Of a stretch of 64,000 nucleotides of DNA, positions 41,955-54,594 are shown one piece after another. Below the pieces are notes generated by a model that was not told the DNA's origin, made no database searches, and worked only from the letters and a program-made list of their open reading frames with translations. Source of the stretch: Serratia marcescens (lineage in GTDB: Bacteria; Pseudomonadota; Gammaproteobacteria; Enterobacterales; Enterobacteriaceae); the NCBI RefSeq assembly GCF_029846115.1, contig NZ_JARVZZ010000001.1, forward strand, positions 1,612,001 through 1,676,000, given 5' to 3'. Position 1 is the first letter of the stretch. Every line of letters starts with the position of its first letter. A program made the translations under genes and the position numbers.

Positions 41955-43229
41955 ATGGCAAGGATACTGATGGCGGCGGTCGCCACTCCTGGGCACGTCT
42001 ACCCGATGTTGGCTATCGCTCGCCACCTGATTGCCCAAGGGCATCAGGTGCGGGTGATGACCGGCGCGCTGTTTCGCGAACGCGCTGAGGCGGCTGGGGC
42101 AAACTTCGTGCCATTCGACGCGCAGGTGGATTTCGATTATCGCCACCTGGAAGAGCACTTTCCGGCGCGCGCCGCGCTGCCGCCGGGCAATGCGCAGATG
42201 GCGCTGGCGCTGAAGGATTTCTTCGCCGCACCGATCCCGTTGCTGGATCGGCAACTGCGTGCGGCCATCGCTGCCGAAAAGACCGATCTGCTGATGGTGG
42301 AGAACTGCTTCTACGGCGTGCTGCCGCTGCTGCAGTCCGCCGAGCGGCCGCCGGTCTTCGGTATCGGCGTCACGCCGCTGTCGTATTCTTCGCGCGATGC
42401 TATTTTTTATGGCCCGCGTATCCCGCCGGCGTTGCTGCCGCAGGCGTTGACCCGTGAGCAGCTGGTGGATGAAGAAACGCGCGTGCTGCTCGATGAAGTA
42501 CAGCAGAGCTTCGATGCGGCGCTGGTGCAGGCGGGCGGGCGGGCGCTGGATCGCCCGTTCACCGACGCGCTGATCGGCGACTGCGAGCGTTTCCTGCAGC
42601 TGGCTACCACGGCGCTGGAATATGAGCGTGACGATCTGCCGAGCGGCGTGCGCTTCGTCGGTCCGCTGCGCAGCGGCGGCCAGCCGGCGGCGGAAGAGAC
42701 GCTGTGGGAGGCGGACGATCGTCGGCCGCTGGTGATCGTGTCTCAGGGCACGCTGGCCAATGTCGATCTGCATCAGCTGATCGTGCCGACGCTGCAAGCG
42801 CTGGCGCATCTGCCGGTGCGGGTGCTGGCCACCACCGGCGGGCGGGCGACGGAAGGGCTGATGGACGCGCTGCCGGGCAATGCCAGAGTGCGGGAATTTA
42901 TCTCCTTCGAACGCTGGCTGCCGGAGGCGGCGCTGCTGATCACCAACGGCGGTTACGGCTCGATCAACGCTGCGCTGGACAGCGGCGTGCCGCTGATCGT
43001 CGCCGGTACCGGTGAGGACAAGCTTGAGGCGGCCGCGCGCGTGGTGGCCGCCGGCTGCGGCATCAGTCTGCATACCAGCACACCGACCGCCGAACAGATC
43101 CTGGCGGCGGCGACGCGCATTCTGCAACAGCCGATCTATTGGCAACGCGCGGCGCTGGTGCGTGAGGATTATGCCCGCCACGACGCGCTGACGGCGATCG
43201 CCAACGAAGTGGCGGCCATTACCGCCTGA
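41955..43229 (+). CDS. GT-B glycosyltransferase of the isonitrile cluster (UGT/MGT type)
   Basis: A 424-residue nucleotide-sugar-dependent glycosyltransferase (COG1819-like). The N-terminal acceptor domain begins ARILMAAVATPGHVYPMLAI; the C-terminal donor domain has SQGTLAN (263-269) and TNGGYGSINAALDSGVPLI (330-348), with Asn where many relatives have His in HGG. In Xenorhabdus a neighbouring glycosyltransferase adds an amidosugar to the tyrosine-derived vinyl isonitrile to give rhabduscin. No sugar-biosynthesis gene lies nearby, so the donor must come from elsewhere (for example the ECA/LPS pathways). AAGGAG precedes the ATG. Confidence 0.88.
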   Translation: MARILMAAVATPGHVYPMLAIARHLIAQGHQVRVMTGALFRERAEAAGANFVPFDAQVDFDYRHLEEHFPARAALPPGNAQMALALKDFFAAPIPLLDRQLRAAIAAEKTDLLMVENCFYGVLPLLQSAERPPVFGIGVTPLSYSSRDAIFYGPRIPPALLPQALTREQLVDEETRVLLDEVQQSFDAALVQAGGRALDRPFTDALIGDCERFLQLATTALEYERDDLPSGVRFVGPLRSGGQPAAEETLWEADDRRPLVIVSQGTLANVDLHQLIVPTLQALAHLPVRVLATTGGRATEGLMDALPGNARVREFISFERWLPEAALLITNGGYGSINAALDSGVPLIVAGTGEDKLEAAARVVAAGCGISLHTSTPTAEQILAAATRILQQPIYWQRAALVREDYARHDALTAIANEVAAITA

Positions 43230-43251
43230 CCTCGCCGTTCTCCTTTCCCCT

Positions 43252-43276
43252 GGCGCCGTTTTCGGCGCCTTTTTTA
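43252..43276 (+). terminator. Terminator of the isonitrile cluster
   Basis: GGCGCCG pairs with CGGCGCC around a T-rich loop, followed by six T. Confidence 0.88.
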
Positions 43277-43459
43277 TGCATTTTTTTGCCATGGAAACTG
43301 CATGATTATGTACAATCGTCGCAGGCCGCCAAATCGGTTGAATGTTAATCTCACGACAGCGCCGCTGATGAGAACGGAGGAATATCATAATTTTCTAATT
43401 ATGAAATGAATCCTCTGGCGACGCTGAAGCGGGGCGGTTACCCTGAATCGATAGCCTAA

Positions 43460-44314
<855 letters not shown>

Positions 44315-44368
44315 TTGATTTGCATACCATCGTGATGTGGTTGTATTGATCATAATTCTATGATAATC

Positions 44369-44397
44369 GGACAATAATTTTATTGTCCTTTTTTTTA
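44369..44397 (+). terminator. dapB terminator
   Basis: GGACAATAA and TTATTGTCC form a stem followed by eight or nine T. Confidence 0.85.
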
Positions 44398-44737
44398 ACA
44401 TGAAAAATGAGGCTTTGGTAAGAATTTGTTGTTTTGATTGTTATTTGTTGGTGTTTATCTTGCTGATCGTCCCGTTTTTATCCGCTGAGTCTCATTTTAG
44501 CGTCTTTTTGAGCCCATTCTGGCACCGTTTCCCGTCATTCTTTCCCGCAACCGTTTTCCAGCCCCGGTTTTCTGTGTTTTTATCGCCGCTCAAGCCGCAT
44601 GAGCGCCGAGAACTGCAAAAATAAAACAAAAAACGGCAGTTTGGGTAGACAAGCCGAGCACTCATCATTAAAATGCGCCCAATTTGCCAAAAATTGGCCT
44701 CGCGGACGGTTTTTGCATTGATTTAGATCGCGATGTC

Positions 44738-44772
44738 TGAATTAATATGCAAATATTGTGATTGATTATTCC
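44738..44772 (+). promoter_or_regulatory. Two ArgR boxes at the carAB promoter
   Basis: TGAATTAATATGCA (44738-44751) and TGATTGATTATTCC (44759-44772) fit the ARG box (TGAATwwwwATTCA) as an adjacent pair, the usual ArgR hexamer arrangement. The first is identical to the one I recall at E. coli carAB P2. Arginine-loaded ArgR should repress carAB. Confidence 0.82.
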
Positions 44773-44784
44773 TCGGAGGATGTT

Positions 44785-45933
44785 TTGATAAAGTCAGCGC
44801 TATTGGTTCTGGAAGACGGAACCCAATTCCACGGTCGGGCCATCGGGGCAGAGGGAACGGCAGTGGGGGAAGTGGTCTTCAATACGTCGATGACCGGTTA
44901 TCAAGAAATCCTCACTGATCCTTCCTATTCCCGCCAGATCGTTACTCTTACTTATCCTCATATCGGCAATGTCGGCACCAATGCTTCCGACGAAGAATCC
45001 TCCGCAGTACACGCCCAAGGCCTCGTCATTCGTGACCTCCCGCTGATCGCCAGCAACTACCGCAACGAAGAAAGCCTGTCCGACTACCTCAAGCGTCACA
45101 ACATCGTGGCGATCGCCGATATCGATACCCGTAAATTAACCCGCCTGCTGCGCGAGAAGGGCGCCCAGAACGGCTGCATCATCGCCGCCGACTCGCCGGA
45201 CGCCGCGCTGGCCCTGGCCAAAGCGCAAGGTTTCCCGGGGTTGAAAGGCATGGATCTGGCGAAAGAGGTCACCACCCAAGAAGCCTACAGCTGGCAGCAA
45301 GGCAGCTGGACGCTTGAAGGCGACCTGCCTGAAGCCAAAACCGCCGCGGAACTGCCGTTCCACGTGGTGGCTTACGACTACGGCGCCAAGCGCAACATCC
45401 TGCGCATGCTGGTGGATCGCGGCTGCCGCCTGACCGTGGTGCCGGCGCAGACCCCGGCCGACGAGGTGTTGAAAATGAATCCGGACGGCATCTTCCTGTC
45501 CAACGGCCCGGGCGACCCGGAGCCGTGCGACTACGCCATCGCCGCCATCAAACAGTTCCTGGAAACCGACATTCCGGTGTTCGGCATCTGCCTGGGCCAC
45601 CAGCTGCTGGCGCTGGCCAGCGGGGCGAAAACCATGAAGATGAAACTCGGCCACCACGGCGGCAACCACCCGGTGAAGGATCTGGACAACAACACCGTGA
45701 TGATCACCGCGCAGAACCACGGCTTCGCCGTCGATGAAAACAACCTGCCGGCGAACCTGCGCGTCACGCACAAATCGCTGTTCGACCACACGGTGCAGGG
45801 CATTCACCGCACCGACAAAGCAGCGTTCAGCTTCCAGGGTCACCCGGAAGCCAGCCCAGGCCCGCACGATGCCGCGCCGCTGTTCGATCACTTCATCGAA
45901 CTGATTGAGACTTACCGTTCTAACGCCAAATAA
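44785..45933 (+). CDS. carA: Carbamoyl-phosphate synthase small subunit
   Basis: A 382-residue glutamine amidotransferase subunit that supplies ammonia to CarB for carbamoyl phosphate, the precursor of arginine and pyrimidines. The catalytic Cys269 lies in [13 protein letters not shown] and the His/Glu pair in [12 protein letters not shown]. The start is TTG 44785 with GGAGG upstream: this gives [16 protein letters not shown] at the E. coli position and the E. coli length. An ATT/ATG-type upstream extension would overlap the ArgR boxes. Confidence 0.97.
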   Translation: MIKSALLVLEDGTQFHGRAIGAEGTAVGEVVFNTSMTGYQEILTDPSYSRQIVTLTYPHIGNVGTNASDEESSAVHAQGLVIRDLPLIASNYRNEESLSDYLKRHNIVAIADIDTRKLTRLLREKGAQNGCIIAADSPDAALALAKAQGFPGLKGMDLAKEVTTQEAYSWQQGSWTLEGDLPEAKTAAELPFHVVAYDYGAKRNILRMLVDRGCRLTVVPAQTPADEVLKMNPDGIFLSNGPGDPEPCDYAIAAIKQFLETDIPVFGICLGHQLLALASGAKTMKMKLGHHGGNHPVKDLDNNTVMITAQNHGFAVDENNLPANLRVTHKSLFDHTVQGIHRTDKAAFSFQGHPEASPGPHDAAPLFDHFIELIETYRSNAK

Positions 45934-45949
45934 TCAGGAGCAGTAAAAA

Positions 45950-49174
<3,225 letters not shown>

Positions 49175-49196
49175 CCGTGCGATAACGCTAGGCCAG

Positions 49197-49225
49197 GGGC
49201 GCTGCAGATGCAGCGCCCTTTTTTA
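49197..49225 (+). terminator. carAB terminator
   Basis: GGGCGCTGC pairs with GCAGCGCCC around AGAT, followed by six T. Confidence 0.9.
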
Positions 49226-49345
49226 TTCAGCGAATTTGTCGGCAGGCGTTAAAAATTTCCGCTATCAATCAGTGGGCAAACTGTCACCCTGTGTGATTGG
49301 TATATGCTTGGTGTATTGGCAAGGAACGAAGGAACGACGATAACA

Positions 49346-49903
49346 ATGATTCTGATAATTTATGCTCACCCGTATCCCCGGCATTCGCATGCCAATCAGC
49401 GCCTGCTGCAGGCGGTGAGGGATCTTCCCGAGGTAGAGGTGCGCTCGCTGTATGAGCTGTACCCCGATTTCAATATCGACATCAACGCCGAGCAGCGGGC
49501 GCTGGCGCGCGCCGACATGGTGGTGCTGCAGCATCCGATGCAGTGGTACAGCTTCCCGCCGCTGTTGAAGCTATGGATCGACAAAGTGCTGGAGCACGGC
49601 TGGGCCTATGGCCACGACGGCAATGCGCTGGTGGGTAAAGATTGCCTGTGGGCGGTGACAAGCGGCGGCGACGAGCACCACTTCGAGCTGGGCGACTTTC
49701 CCAACTTCGCCGCGCTGGCGCAGCCGCTGCAGGCCACGGCGATTTACTGCGGCATGAACTGGCAGCCTTATTTCGCCCTGCATAACACCTTTACCTGCAA
49801 CGAACCGGCGCTGCTTGCCGCCGGCGAAGCCTACCGGCAGCGGTTGGTCGACTACCTGATGGAACATGCCGAAGCTGAAACTCGGGAGGCCAGCCATGGA
49901 TAA
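49346..49903 (+). CDS. kefF: KefC ancillary quinone oxidoreductase KefF
   Basis: A 185-residue flavodoxin-fold NAD(P)H:quinone oxidoreductase that binds and fully activates Kef[21 protein letters not shown] and [20 protein letters not shown] are family motifs. ATG 49346 with AAGGAACGACG upstream is the family start; the frame opens 14 codons earlier. Its end overlaps kefC by 8 bases. Confidence 0.95.
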   Translation: MILIIYAHPYPRHSHANQRLLQAVRDLPEVEVRSLYELYPDFNIDINAEQRALARADMVVLQHPMQWYSFPPLLKLWIDKVLEHGWAYGHDGNALVGKDCLWAVTSGGDEHHFELGDFPNFAALAQPLQATAIYCGMNWQPYFALHNTFTCNEPALLAAGEAYRQRLVDYLMEHAEAETREASHG

Positions 49904-51749
49904 CCACCACATGATGATCGAGGGGCTGATCTACCTCGGCTCCGCGGCGCTGTTCGTGCCGATCGCGGTGCGATTGGGGCTGGGCTCGGTGCTCGGCTAC
50001 CTGATCGCCGGCTGCATTATCGGCCCCTGGGGGCTGAAGCTGGTGTCGGACGCCGAGTCGATCCTGACCTTCGCCGAGATCGGCGTGGTGTTGATGCTGT
50101 TTATCATCGGCCTGGAGTTGGATCCCAAGCGGCTGTGGACGCTGCGCGCCTCGGTGTTCGGCGGCGGCAGCATTCAGATGGTGGGCTGCGGCCTGGCGCT
50201 GAGCGCCTTCTGTTATTTCCTTGGCCTTAACTGGAAGGTGGCGCTGCTGATAGGCCTGACGCTGGCGCTCTCATCCACCGCCATCGCCATGCAGGCGATG
50301 AGCGAACGCAACCTGACGCCGTCGCCGATCGGCCGCAGCGCGTTTGCGGTGCTGCTGTTCCAGGATATTGCGGCGATCCCGCTGGTGGCGATGATCCCGC
50401 TGCTGGCCAGCAGCGGCGCCACCACCACGCTGGGCGCTTTCGTGCTGTCGGCGGCCAAAGTGGTGGGCGCGTTGACGATAGTGGTACTGCTCGGCCGCTA
50501 CGTCACCCGCCCGCTGCTGCACTTCGTCGCCCGTTCGGGCATGCGCGAAGTGTTCAGCGCCGTGGCGCTGTTCCTGGTGTTCGGTTTCGGCATCCTGCTG
50601 GAGATGGCCGGGCTGTCGATGGCGATGGGGGCGTTCCTGGCCGGGGTGCTACTGGCGAGCTCGGAATACCGCCACGCGCTGGAGAGCGATATTCAGCCGT
50701 TCAAGGGGCTGCTGCTGGGGCTGTTCTTTATCGGCGTTGGCATGTCGATCGACTTCGGCACGCTGTTCCATCATCCGCTGCTGATCGCCTCGCTGCTGCT
50801 GGGCTTTATGTTGATCAAGGCGGCGCTGCTGTGGCTGATAGGGCCGCTGCTCGGCGTGCCGAAGCGCCAGCGCGGCCTGTTCGCCATTCTGCTGGGGCAG
50901 GGCAGTGAATTCGCCTTCGTGATTTTCAGCGCCGCGCAGCTGGCCGGCGTACTGCCGCCTGAATGGGCCAAGTCGCTGACGCTGGCGGTGGCGCTGTCAA
51001 TGGCGGCTACCCCGCTGCTGCTGGTGATCGCCGCGCAGCTGGAGAAAAATGCGCCGAAAGAGGAGCGCCCGGCTGACGTTATCGACGACGAGAATGCCAG
51101 CGTGATCATCGCCGGCTTCGGCCGTTTCGGCCAGATCGCCGGCCGTTTGCTGTTGGCCAACGGCGTACACACCGTGGTACTGGATCACGATCCGGACCAT
51201 ATCGAGACGCTGCGCAAATTCGACACCAAGGTGTTCTACGGCGACGCCACGCGCGCCGATTTGCTGGAGGCCGCCGGCGCCGCCCACGCCAAGGTGCTGA
51301 TCAACGCCATCGACGACGTGGAAGACAGCCTGGCGTTAACCGAGCTGGCCAGGCAGCACTTCCCGCATCTGAAGGTGGTGGCGCGAGCGCGCGACGTCGA
51401 TCACTGGTATCAGCTGCGGCAGCTGGGGGTGGAAAAACCGGAGCGCGAAACCTTTGAAAGCTCGCTGCGCATCGGCCGTGAAACGCTGGAACTGCTGGGG
51501 CTGGACGCCTATGAGGCGCGCGAGAAGGCGGACACGTTCCGCCGCTATAACCTGAAGATGCTGGAAGATACGCTGGAGAATTATCAGGACACCGAGTTCC
51601 GCATCGCCAGCCTGCAGCGGGCCAAGGAGATGCTCAGCGCGGCCATCGAGCAGGATCAGAATCGGCTGGCACGGGTGCAGCAGACCGGCTGGCGCGGCAG
51701 TATCGACGGCAAGGCGCCGGAGGACGACGTGGTGGAAGCCAAAGGATAA
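49896..51749 (+). CDS. kefC: Glutathione-regulated K+/H+ antiporter KefC
   Basis: A 617-residue CPA2 antiporter. The membrane domain (about 5-385, twelve helices) contains [20 protein letters not shown] and the [19 protein letters not shown] segment; the cytosolic RCK/KTN domain (about 400-520) has the nucleotide motif [17 protein letters not shown]. It is held shut by glutathione and opened by electrophile adducts, acidifying the cytoplasm for protection. Translationally coupled to kefF. In E. coli folA follows directly; here three export genes intervene. Confidence 0.96.
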   Translation: MDNHHMMIEGLIYLGSAALFVPIAVRLGLGSVLGYLIAGCIIGPWGLKLVSDAESILTFAEIGVVLMLFIIGLELDPKRLWTLRASVFGGGSIQMVGCGLALSAFCYFLGLNWKVALLIGLTLALSSTAIAMQAMSERNLTPSPIGRSAFAVLLFQDIAAIPLVAMIPLLASSGATTTLGAFVLSAAKVVGALTIVVLLGRYVTRPLLHFVARSGMREVFSAVALFLVFGFGILLEMAGLSMAMGAFLAGVLLASSEYRHALESDIQPFKGLLLGLFFIGVGMSIDFGTLFHHPLLIASLLLGFMLIKAALLWLIGPLLGVPKRQRGLFAILLGQGSEFAFVIFSAAQLAGVLPPEWAKSLTLAVALSMAATPLLLVIAAQLEKNAPKEERPADVIDDENASVIIAGFGRFGQIAGRLLLANGVHTVVLDHDPDHIETLRKFDTKVFYGDATRADLLEAAGAAHAKVLINAIDDVEDSLALTELARQHFPHLKVVARARDVDHWYQLRQLGVEKPERETFESSLRIGRETLELLGLDAYEAREKADTFRRYNLKMLEDTLENYQDTEFRIASLQRAKEMLSAAIEQDQNRLARVQQTGWRGSIDGKAPEDDVVEAKG

Positions 51750-51754
51750 GAGTA

Positions 51755-51784
51755 GGGGCGCCGTGATGGCGCCCCTTTTTTTGC
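51755..51784 (+). terminator. kefFC terminator
   Basis: GGGGCGCC pairs with GGCGCCCC around GTGAT, followed by seven T. Confidence 0.9.
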
Positions 51785-52399
51785 TTAGCTCAGCGCGACC
51801 TTGATGCCCAAGGCGATCAGCATACCGCCCAGCAGCTTGTCGACGATCTTCTGGGTCTTTTCCAGCCCGCGGCGCACCGGCCTGCTCTGGATCAGGAACA
51901 CCAGCAGTGGCCACCAGATGACCGACAGGCCGAGAATAATCCCCGCGTACCACAGCTTGTCGCCCAGGCCGGAATCGATCTGCAACACCTGGGTAAATAC
52001 CGCCAGGAAGAACAGGGTGGCTTTCGGGTTCAGCAGGTTGCACAGGTAGCCTTGCGCAAAGGCGCTCTTCAGGCTGACCTGCTGCTGCGGCAGATTGCTG
52101 ACGTTCATCTTGCCGCCGCCGCGCGACAGCAGCGCCTGGATGCCGATCCACATCAGATAGACCGCCCCGGCGTATTTCAGCAGGTTAAACAACCACGGCG
52201 TGGTGGTAATCACCACCGCCAGCCCGGCGACGCAGTAGGACATGTGGGTGGCGACGCCGCAGATCACGCCGAAGGCGGTCATCATGGCGGCCAGCCGCGG
52301 ATAGCGGGCGGCGTTTTTGATCACCAGGAAAAAATCCGGGCCGGGGGAGAGCATGCCGAGGGCGGCAATGCCGGCGACGAACAGCGAAGTTTCAAGCAT
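51785..52399 (-). CDS. LysE/RhtB family amino-acid exporter
   Basis: A 204-residue inner-membrane protein with six hydrophobic segments. LGMLSPGPDFFLVIKNAARY near the N-terminus is the LysE/RhtB signature, and NLLNPKATLFFLAVFTQ is the second conserved block. It probably exports a neutral or basic amino acid or a homoserine-like compound; the substrate cannot be told. ATG 52399 is chosen because the signature sits at its usual distance. Convergent with kefC and divergent from the YjjP/YjjB pair. Confidence 0.9.
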   Translation of the reverse strand: MLETSLFVAGIAALGMLSPGPDFFLVIKNAARYPRLAAMMTAFGVICGVATHMSYCVAGLAVVITTTPWLFNLLKYAGAVYLMWIGIQALLSRGGGKMNVSNLPQQQVSLKSAFAQGYLCNLLNPKATLFFLAVFTQVLQIDSGLGDKLWYAGIILGLSVIWWPLLVFLIQSRPVRRGLEKTQKIVDKLLGGMLIALGIKVALS

Positions 52400-52526
52400 G
52401 GGAGCGTCTCGCGCAAAAGACAGAGTTCTGGCGATAATAACGCCGCTTCCTCTGATGCGCATCAACCCAATGAGGTATTGTTAGGCTCTATGATAATTAT
52501 TCATCTACAGCCAGCGACGGAGCACC

Positions 52527-53327
52527 ATGCAGCAGACTACCGCCACAGAGAGGCCGGAGCCACATCGGCAACAGCGTGAGATTACCCGCCTGTGCATTCA
52601 ATGCGCGCTGCTGCTGTTGCAGCATGGCGCCGAGAGCACGGTGGTGGAACAGTTGTCGACCCGCCTGGGGCTGGCGCTGGGGATGGACAGCGTGGAAAGC
52701 TCGATCTCCGCCAATGCGGTGGTGTTGACCACCCTCAGCCACGGCGCCTGCCTGACCACCACCCGAAAGAACGTCGATCGCGGCATCAATATGCAGGTGG
52801 TGACCGAAGTGCAGCATATCGTGATCCTCGCCGAGCACCACCTGGCGGATGCGCACGACGTGGCGCGCCGCTTTGACAGGATCCGACCGTTACGCTACCC
52901 GCGCTGGCTGGTGGTGCTGATGGTGGGGTTGTCCTGCGGGTGCTTCAGCATGCTCAACGGCGGCGGCGGCGATGCTTTCCTGGTGACCTTTATCGCCAGC
53001 GGCGCGGCGATGCTGGTGCGCCAAATTCTCACCGCCCGCCAGATGAATCCGCTGATCAATTTTTGCCTGACGGCGTTTGTCGCTACGTCGATCTCCGGGC
53101 TGCTGCTGCGCCTGCCGGCGTTTAAAGACACCTCGAGCGTGGCGATGGCCGCCAGCGTGCTGTTGCTGGTGCCGGGCTTCCCGCTGATCAACGCGGTGGC
53201 CGACATGTTCAAGGGGCACGTCAATACCGGGCTGGCGCGCTGGGCGATGGCCAGCCTGCTGACGCTGGCGACCTGCATCGGGGTGGTGATGGCGATGTCG
53301 TTGTGGGATCTGCGGGGGTGGTCATGA
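52527..53327 (+). CDS. yjjP: ThrE-type exporter subunit YjjP
   Basis: A 266-residue protein: a soluble N-terminal part with [20 protein letters not shown] and NADP-like [16 protein letters not shown], followed by five hydrophobic segments (about 125-262). With YjjB it corresponds to the two halves of corynebacterial ThrE (threonine/serine efflux); in E. coli the pair is linked to succinate export. Its stop overlaps the yjjB start (ATGA). In E. coli the pair lies elsewhere, near dnaT. Confidence 0.88.
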   Translation: MQQTTATERPEPHRQQREITRLCIQCALLLLQHGAESTVVEQLSTRLGLALGMDSVESSISANAVVLTTLSHGACLTTTRKNVDRGINMQVVTEVQHIVILAEHHLADAHDVARRFDRIRPLRYPRWLVVLMVGLSCGCFSMLNGGGGDAFLVTFIASGAAMLVRQILTARQMNPLINFCLTAFVATSISGLLLRLPAFKDTSSVAMAASVLLLVPGFPLINAVADMFKGHVNTGLARWAMASLLTLATCIGVVMAMSLWDLRGWS

Positions 53328-53788
53328 GTCTGCTGTGGGCCTTGTTGCAGGAAATGCTGTTGGCGGCGGTGCCGGCGCTGGGCTTCGCCATGGTGTTCAA
53401 CGTGCCGCTGCGCGCGCTGCGTTATTGCGCGCTGCTTGGGGCCATCGGGCGCGGTTCGCGCATGCTGATGATGCACGGCGGTATGAACATCGAGTGGGCC
53501 TCGCTGCTGGCGGCGATCCTGATCGGCATCATCGGCATCTACTGGTCGCGCTGGCTGTTGGCGCACCCGAAGGTGTTCACCGTGGCGGCGGTGATCCCGA
53601 TGTTCCCCGGCATTTCCGCCTATACCGCGATGATAACTGTGGTAGAGATCTCGCATCTGGGCTACAGCGAAGCCCTGATGGAGACCATGATCACCAACTT
53701 TCTCAAGGCCAGTTTCATCGTCGGCGCGTTGTCGATCGGCCTGTCGTTACCGGGCCTGTGGCTGTACCGCAAACGCCCCGGCGTGTGA
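53324..53788 (+). CDS. yjjB: ThrE-type exporter subunit YjjB
   Basis: A 154-residue membrane protein with about five helices; [16 protein letters not shown] is the ThrE_2 motif. It is the partner half of YjjP, coupled by a 4-base ATGA overlap. The open frame begins seven codons earlier inside yjjP without a ribosome site. Confidence 0.88.
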   Translation: MSLLWALLQEMLLAAVPALGFAMVFNVPLRALRYCALLGAIGRGSRMLMMHGGMNIEWASLLAAILIGIIGIYWSRWLLAHPKVFTVAAVIPMFPGISAYTAMITVVEISHLGYSEALMETMITNFLKASFIVGALSIGLSLPGLWLYRKRPGV

Positions 53789-53931
53789 AATTTCTCGGCC
53801 GGAGATCGTTGGTTATTAGATATACTGATAAGAGCTATCTTATATATTCATCTTGCTTGATTAGCCTATCGACGGCACTCAGGCCTTTACGTATAGTGTC
53901 ACCAATTTTGCTGCCTACACAGGGTTAAACA

Positions 53932-54414
53932 ATGATTATCAGCCTGATCGCTGCCTTGGCGGCGGATCGCGTTATTGGCATGGAAAACGCCATGCCGTGG
54001 CACCTGCCGGCGGACCTTGCGTGGTTTAAACGCAACACGTTGAATAAGCCGGTTATTATGGGCCGCAAGACTTTCGAGTCCATCGGCCGCCCGCTGCCGG
54101 GCCGCCACAATATCGTTTTGAGCAGCCGTCCGGGCAGCGAAGCCGGGGTGACCTGGGTGACCTCGATGGATGAAGCGCTGGCCGCCGCCGGCGACGTGGA
54201 AGAAGTGATGGTGATCGGCGGTGGGCGCATCTATACCCAGCTGCTGCCGCGCGCCGATCGCCTGTACCTGACGCACATCGACGCCGAGGTCGGCGGCGAT
54301 ACCCACTTCCCGGATTACGAGCCGGACGAATGGGAAACCACGTTCAGCGAGTTCCACGACGCCGACGATCTGAACTCGCACAGTTACTGCTTCGAGATCC
54401 TGCAGCGCCGCTGA
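53932..54414 (+). CDS. folA: Dihydrofolate reductase
   Basis: A 160-residue NADPH enzyme that reduces dihydrofolate to tetrahydrofolate; the trimethoprim target. [31 protein letters not shown] carries the Met20 loop and the catalytic Asp (in PADLAWF), in two short stretches; [15 protein letters not shown] is the NADPH site. Ends with QRR as is common. Promoter elements in the preceding 143 bases were not assigned. Confidence 0.98.
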   Translation: MIISLIAALAADRVIGMENAMPWHLPADLAWFKRNTLNKPVIMGRKTFESIGRPLPGRHNIVLSSRPGSEAGVTWVTSMDEALAAAGDVEEVMVIGGGRIYTQLLPRADRLYLTHIDAEVGGDTHFPDYEPDEWETTFSEFHDADDLNSHSYCFEILQRR

Positions 54415-54439
54415 TTTCAGCGCGTTAGCCAACTCTCCC

Positions 54440-54475
54440 CGGGGGCGCAAGCAATTGCGCCCCCGGCCTTTTTGC
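54440..54475 (+). terminator. folA terminator
   Basis: GGGGGCGCAA pairs with TTGCGCCCCC around GCAA, followed after a few bases by five T. Confidence 0.85.
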
Positions 54476-54495
54476 GCCCGTCGTTCGTAACCTTT

Positions 54496-54513
54496 CCGTC
54501 ACATTACCTGATT
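54496..54513 (+). promoter_or_regulatory. Possible Pho box upstream of the PhoX-type phosphatase
   Basis: CCGTCAC-ATTA-CCTGATT resembles the PhoB repeat CTGTCAT-N4-CTGTCAY: the first half has one clear mismatch, the second is poor. Its place about 85 bases before a phosphatase gene is suggestive only. Confidence 0.3.
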
Positions 54514-54594
54514 AGTATGAAGCCCAACTCCGAGCGCCTCGGCAACTCTGGTGAATCTTGACCGCGGCGCCATAACTAAAAAGGTAACCACGCT

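Larger units (their letters stand above)
44315..44784. other. Intergenic region dapB/carA
   Basis: 470 AT-rich bases. It holds the dapB terminator, a 74-codon open frame (from 44400) without ribosome site or similarity, a hairpin CCAATTT/AAATTGG (44679-44697) of unknown role, and two ArgR boxes against carA. By analogy with E. coli, tandem carAB promoters are expected here. Confidence 0.6.

Noticed and set aside
44400..44624. 74-codon frame with a hydrophobic start between dapB and carA.
   Set aside because: It starts directly after the dapB terminator, has no ribosome site, and its Phe/Pro-rich composition follows from an AT-rich gap.
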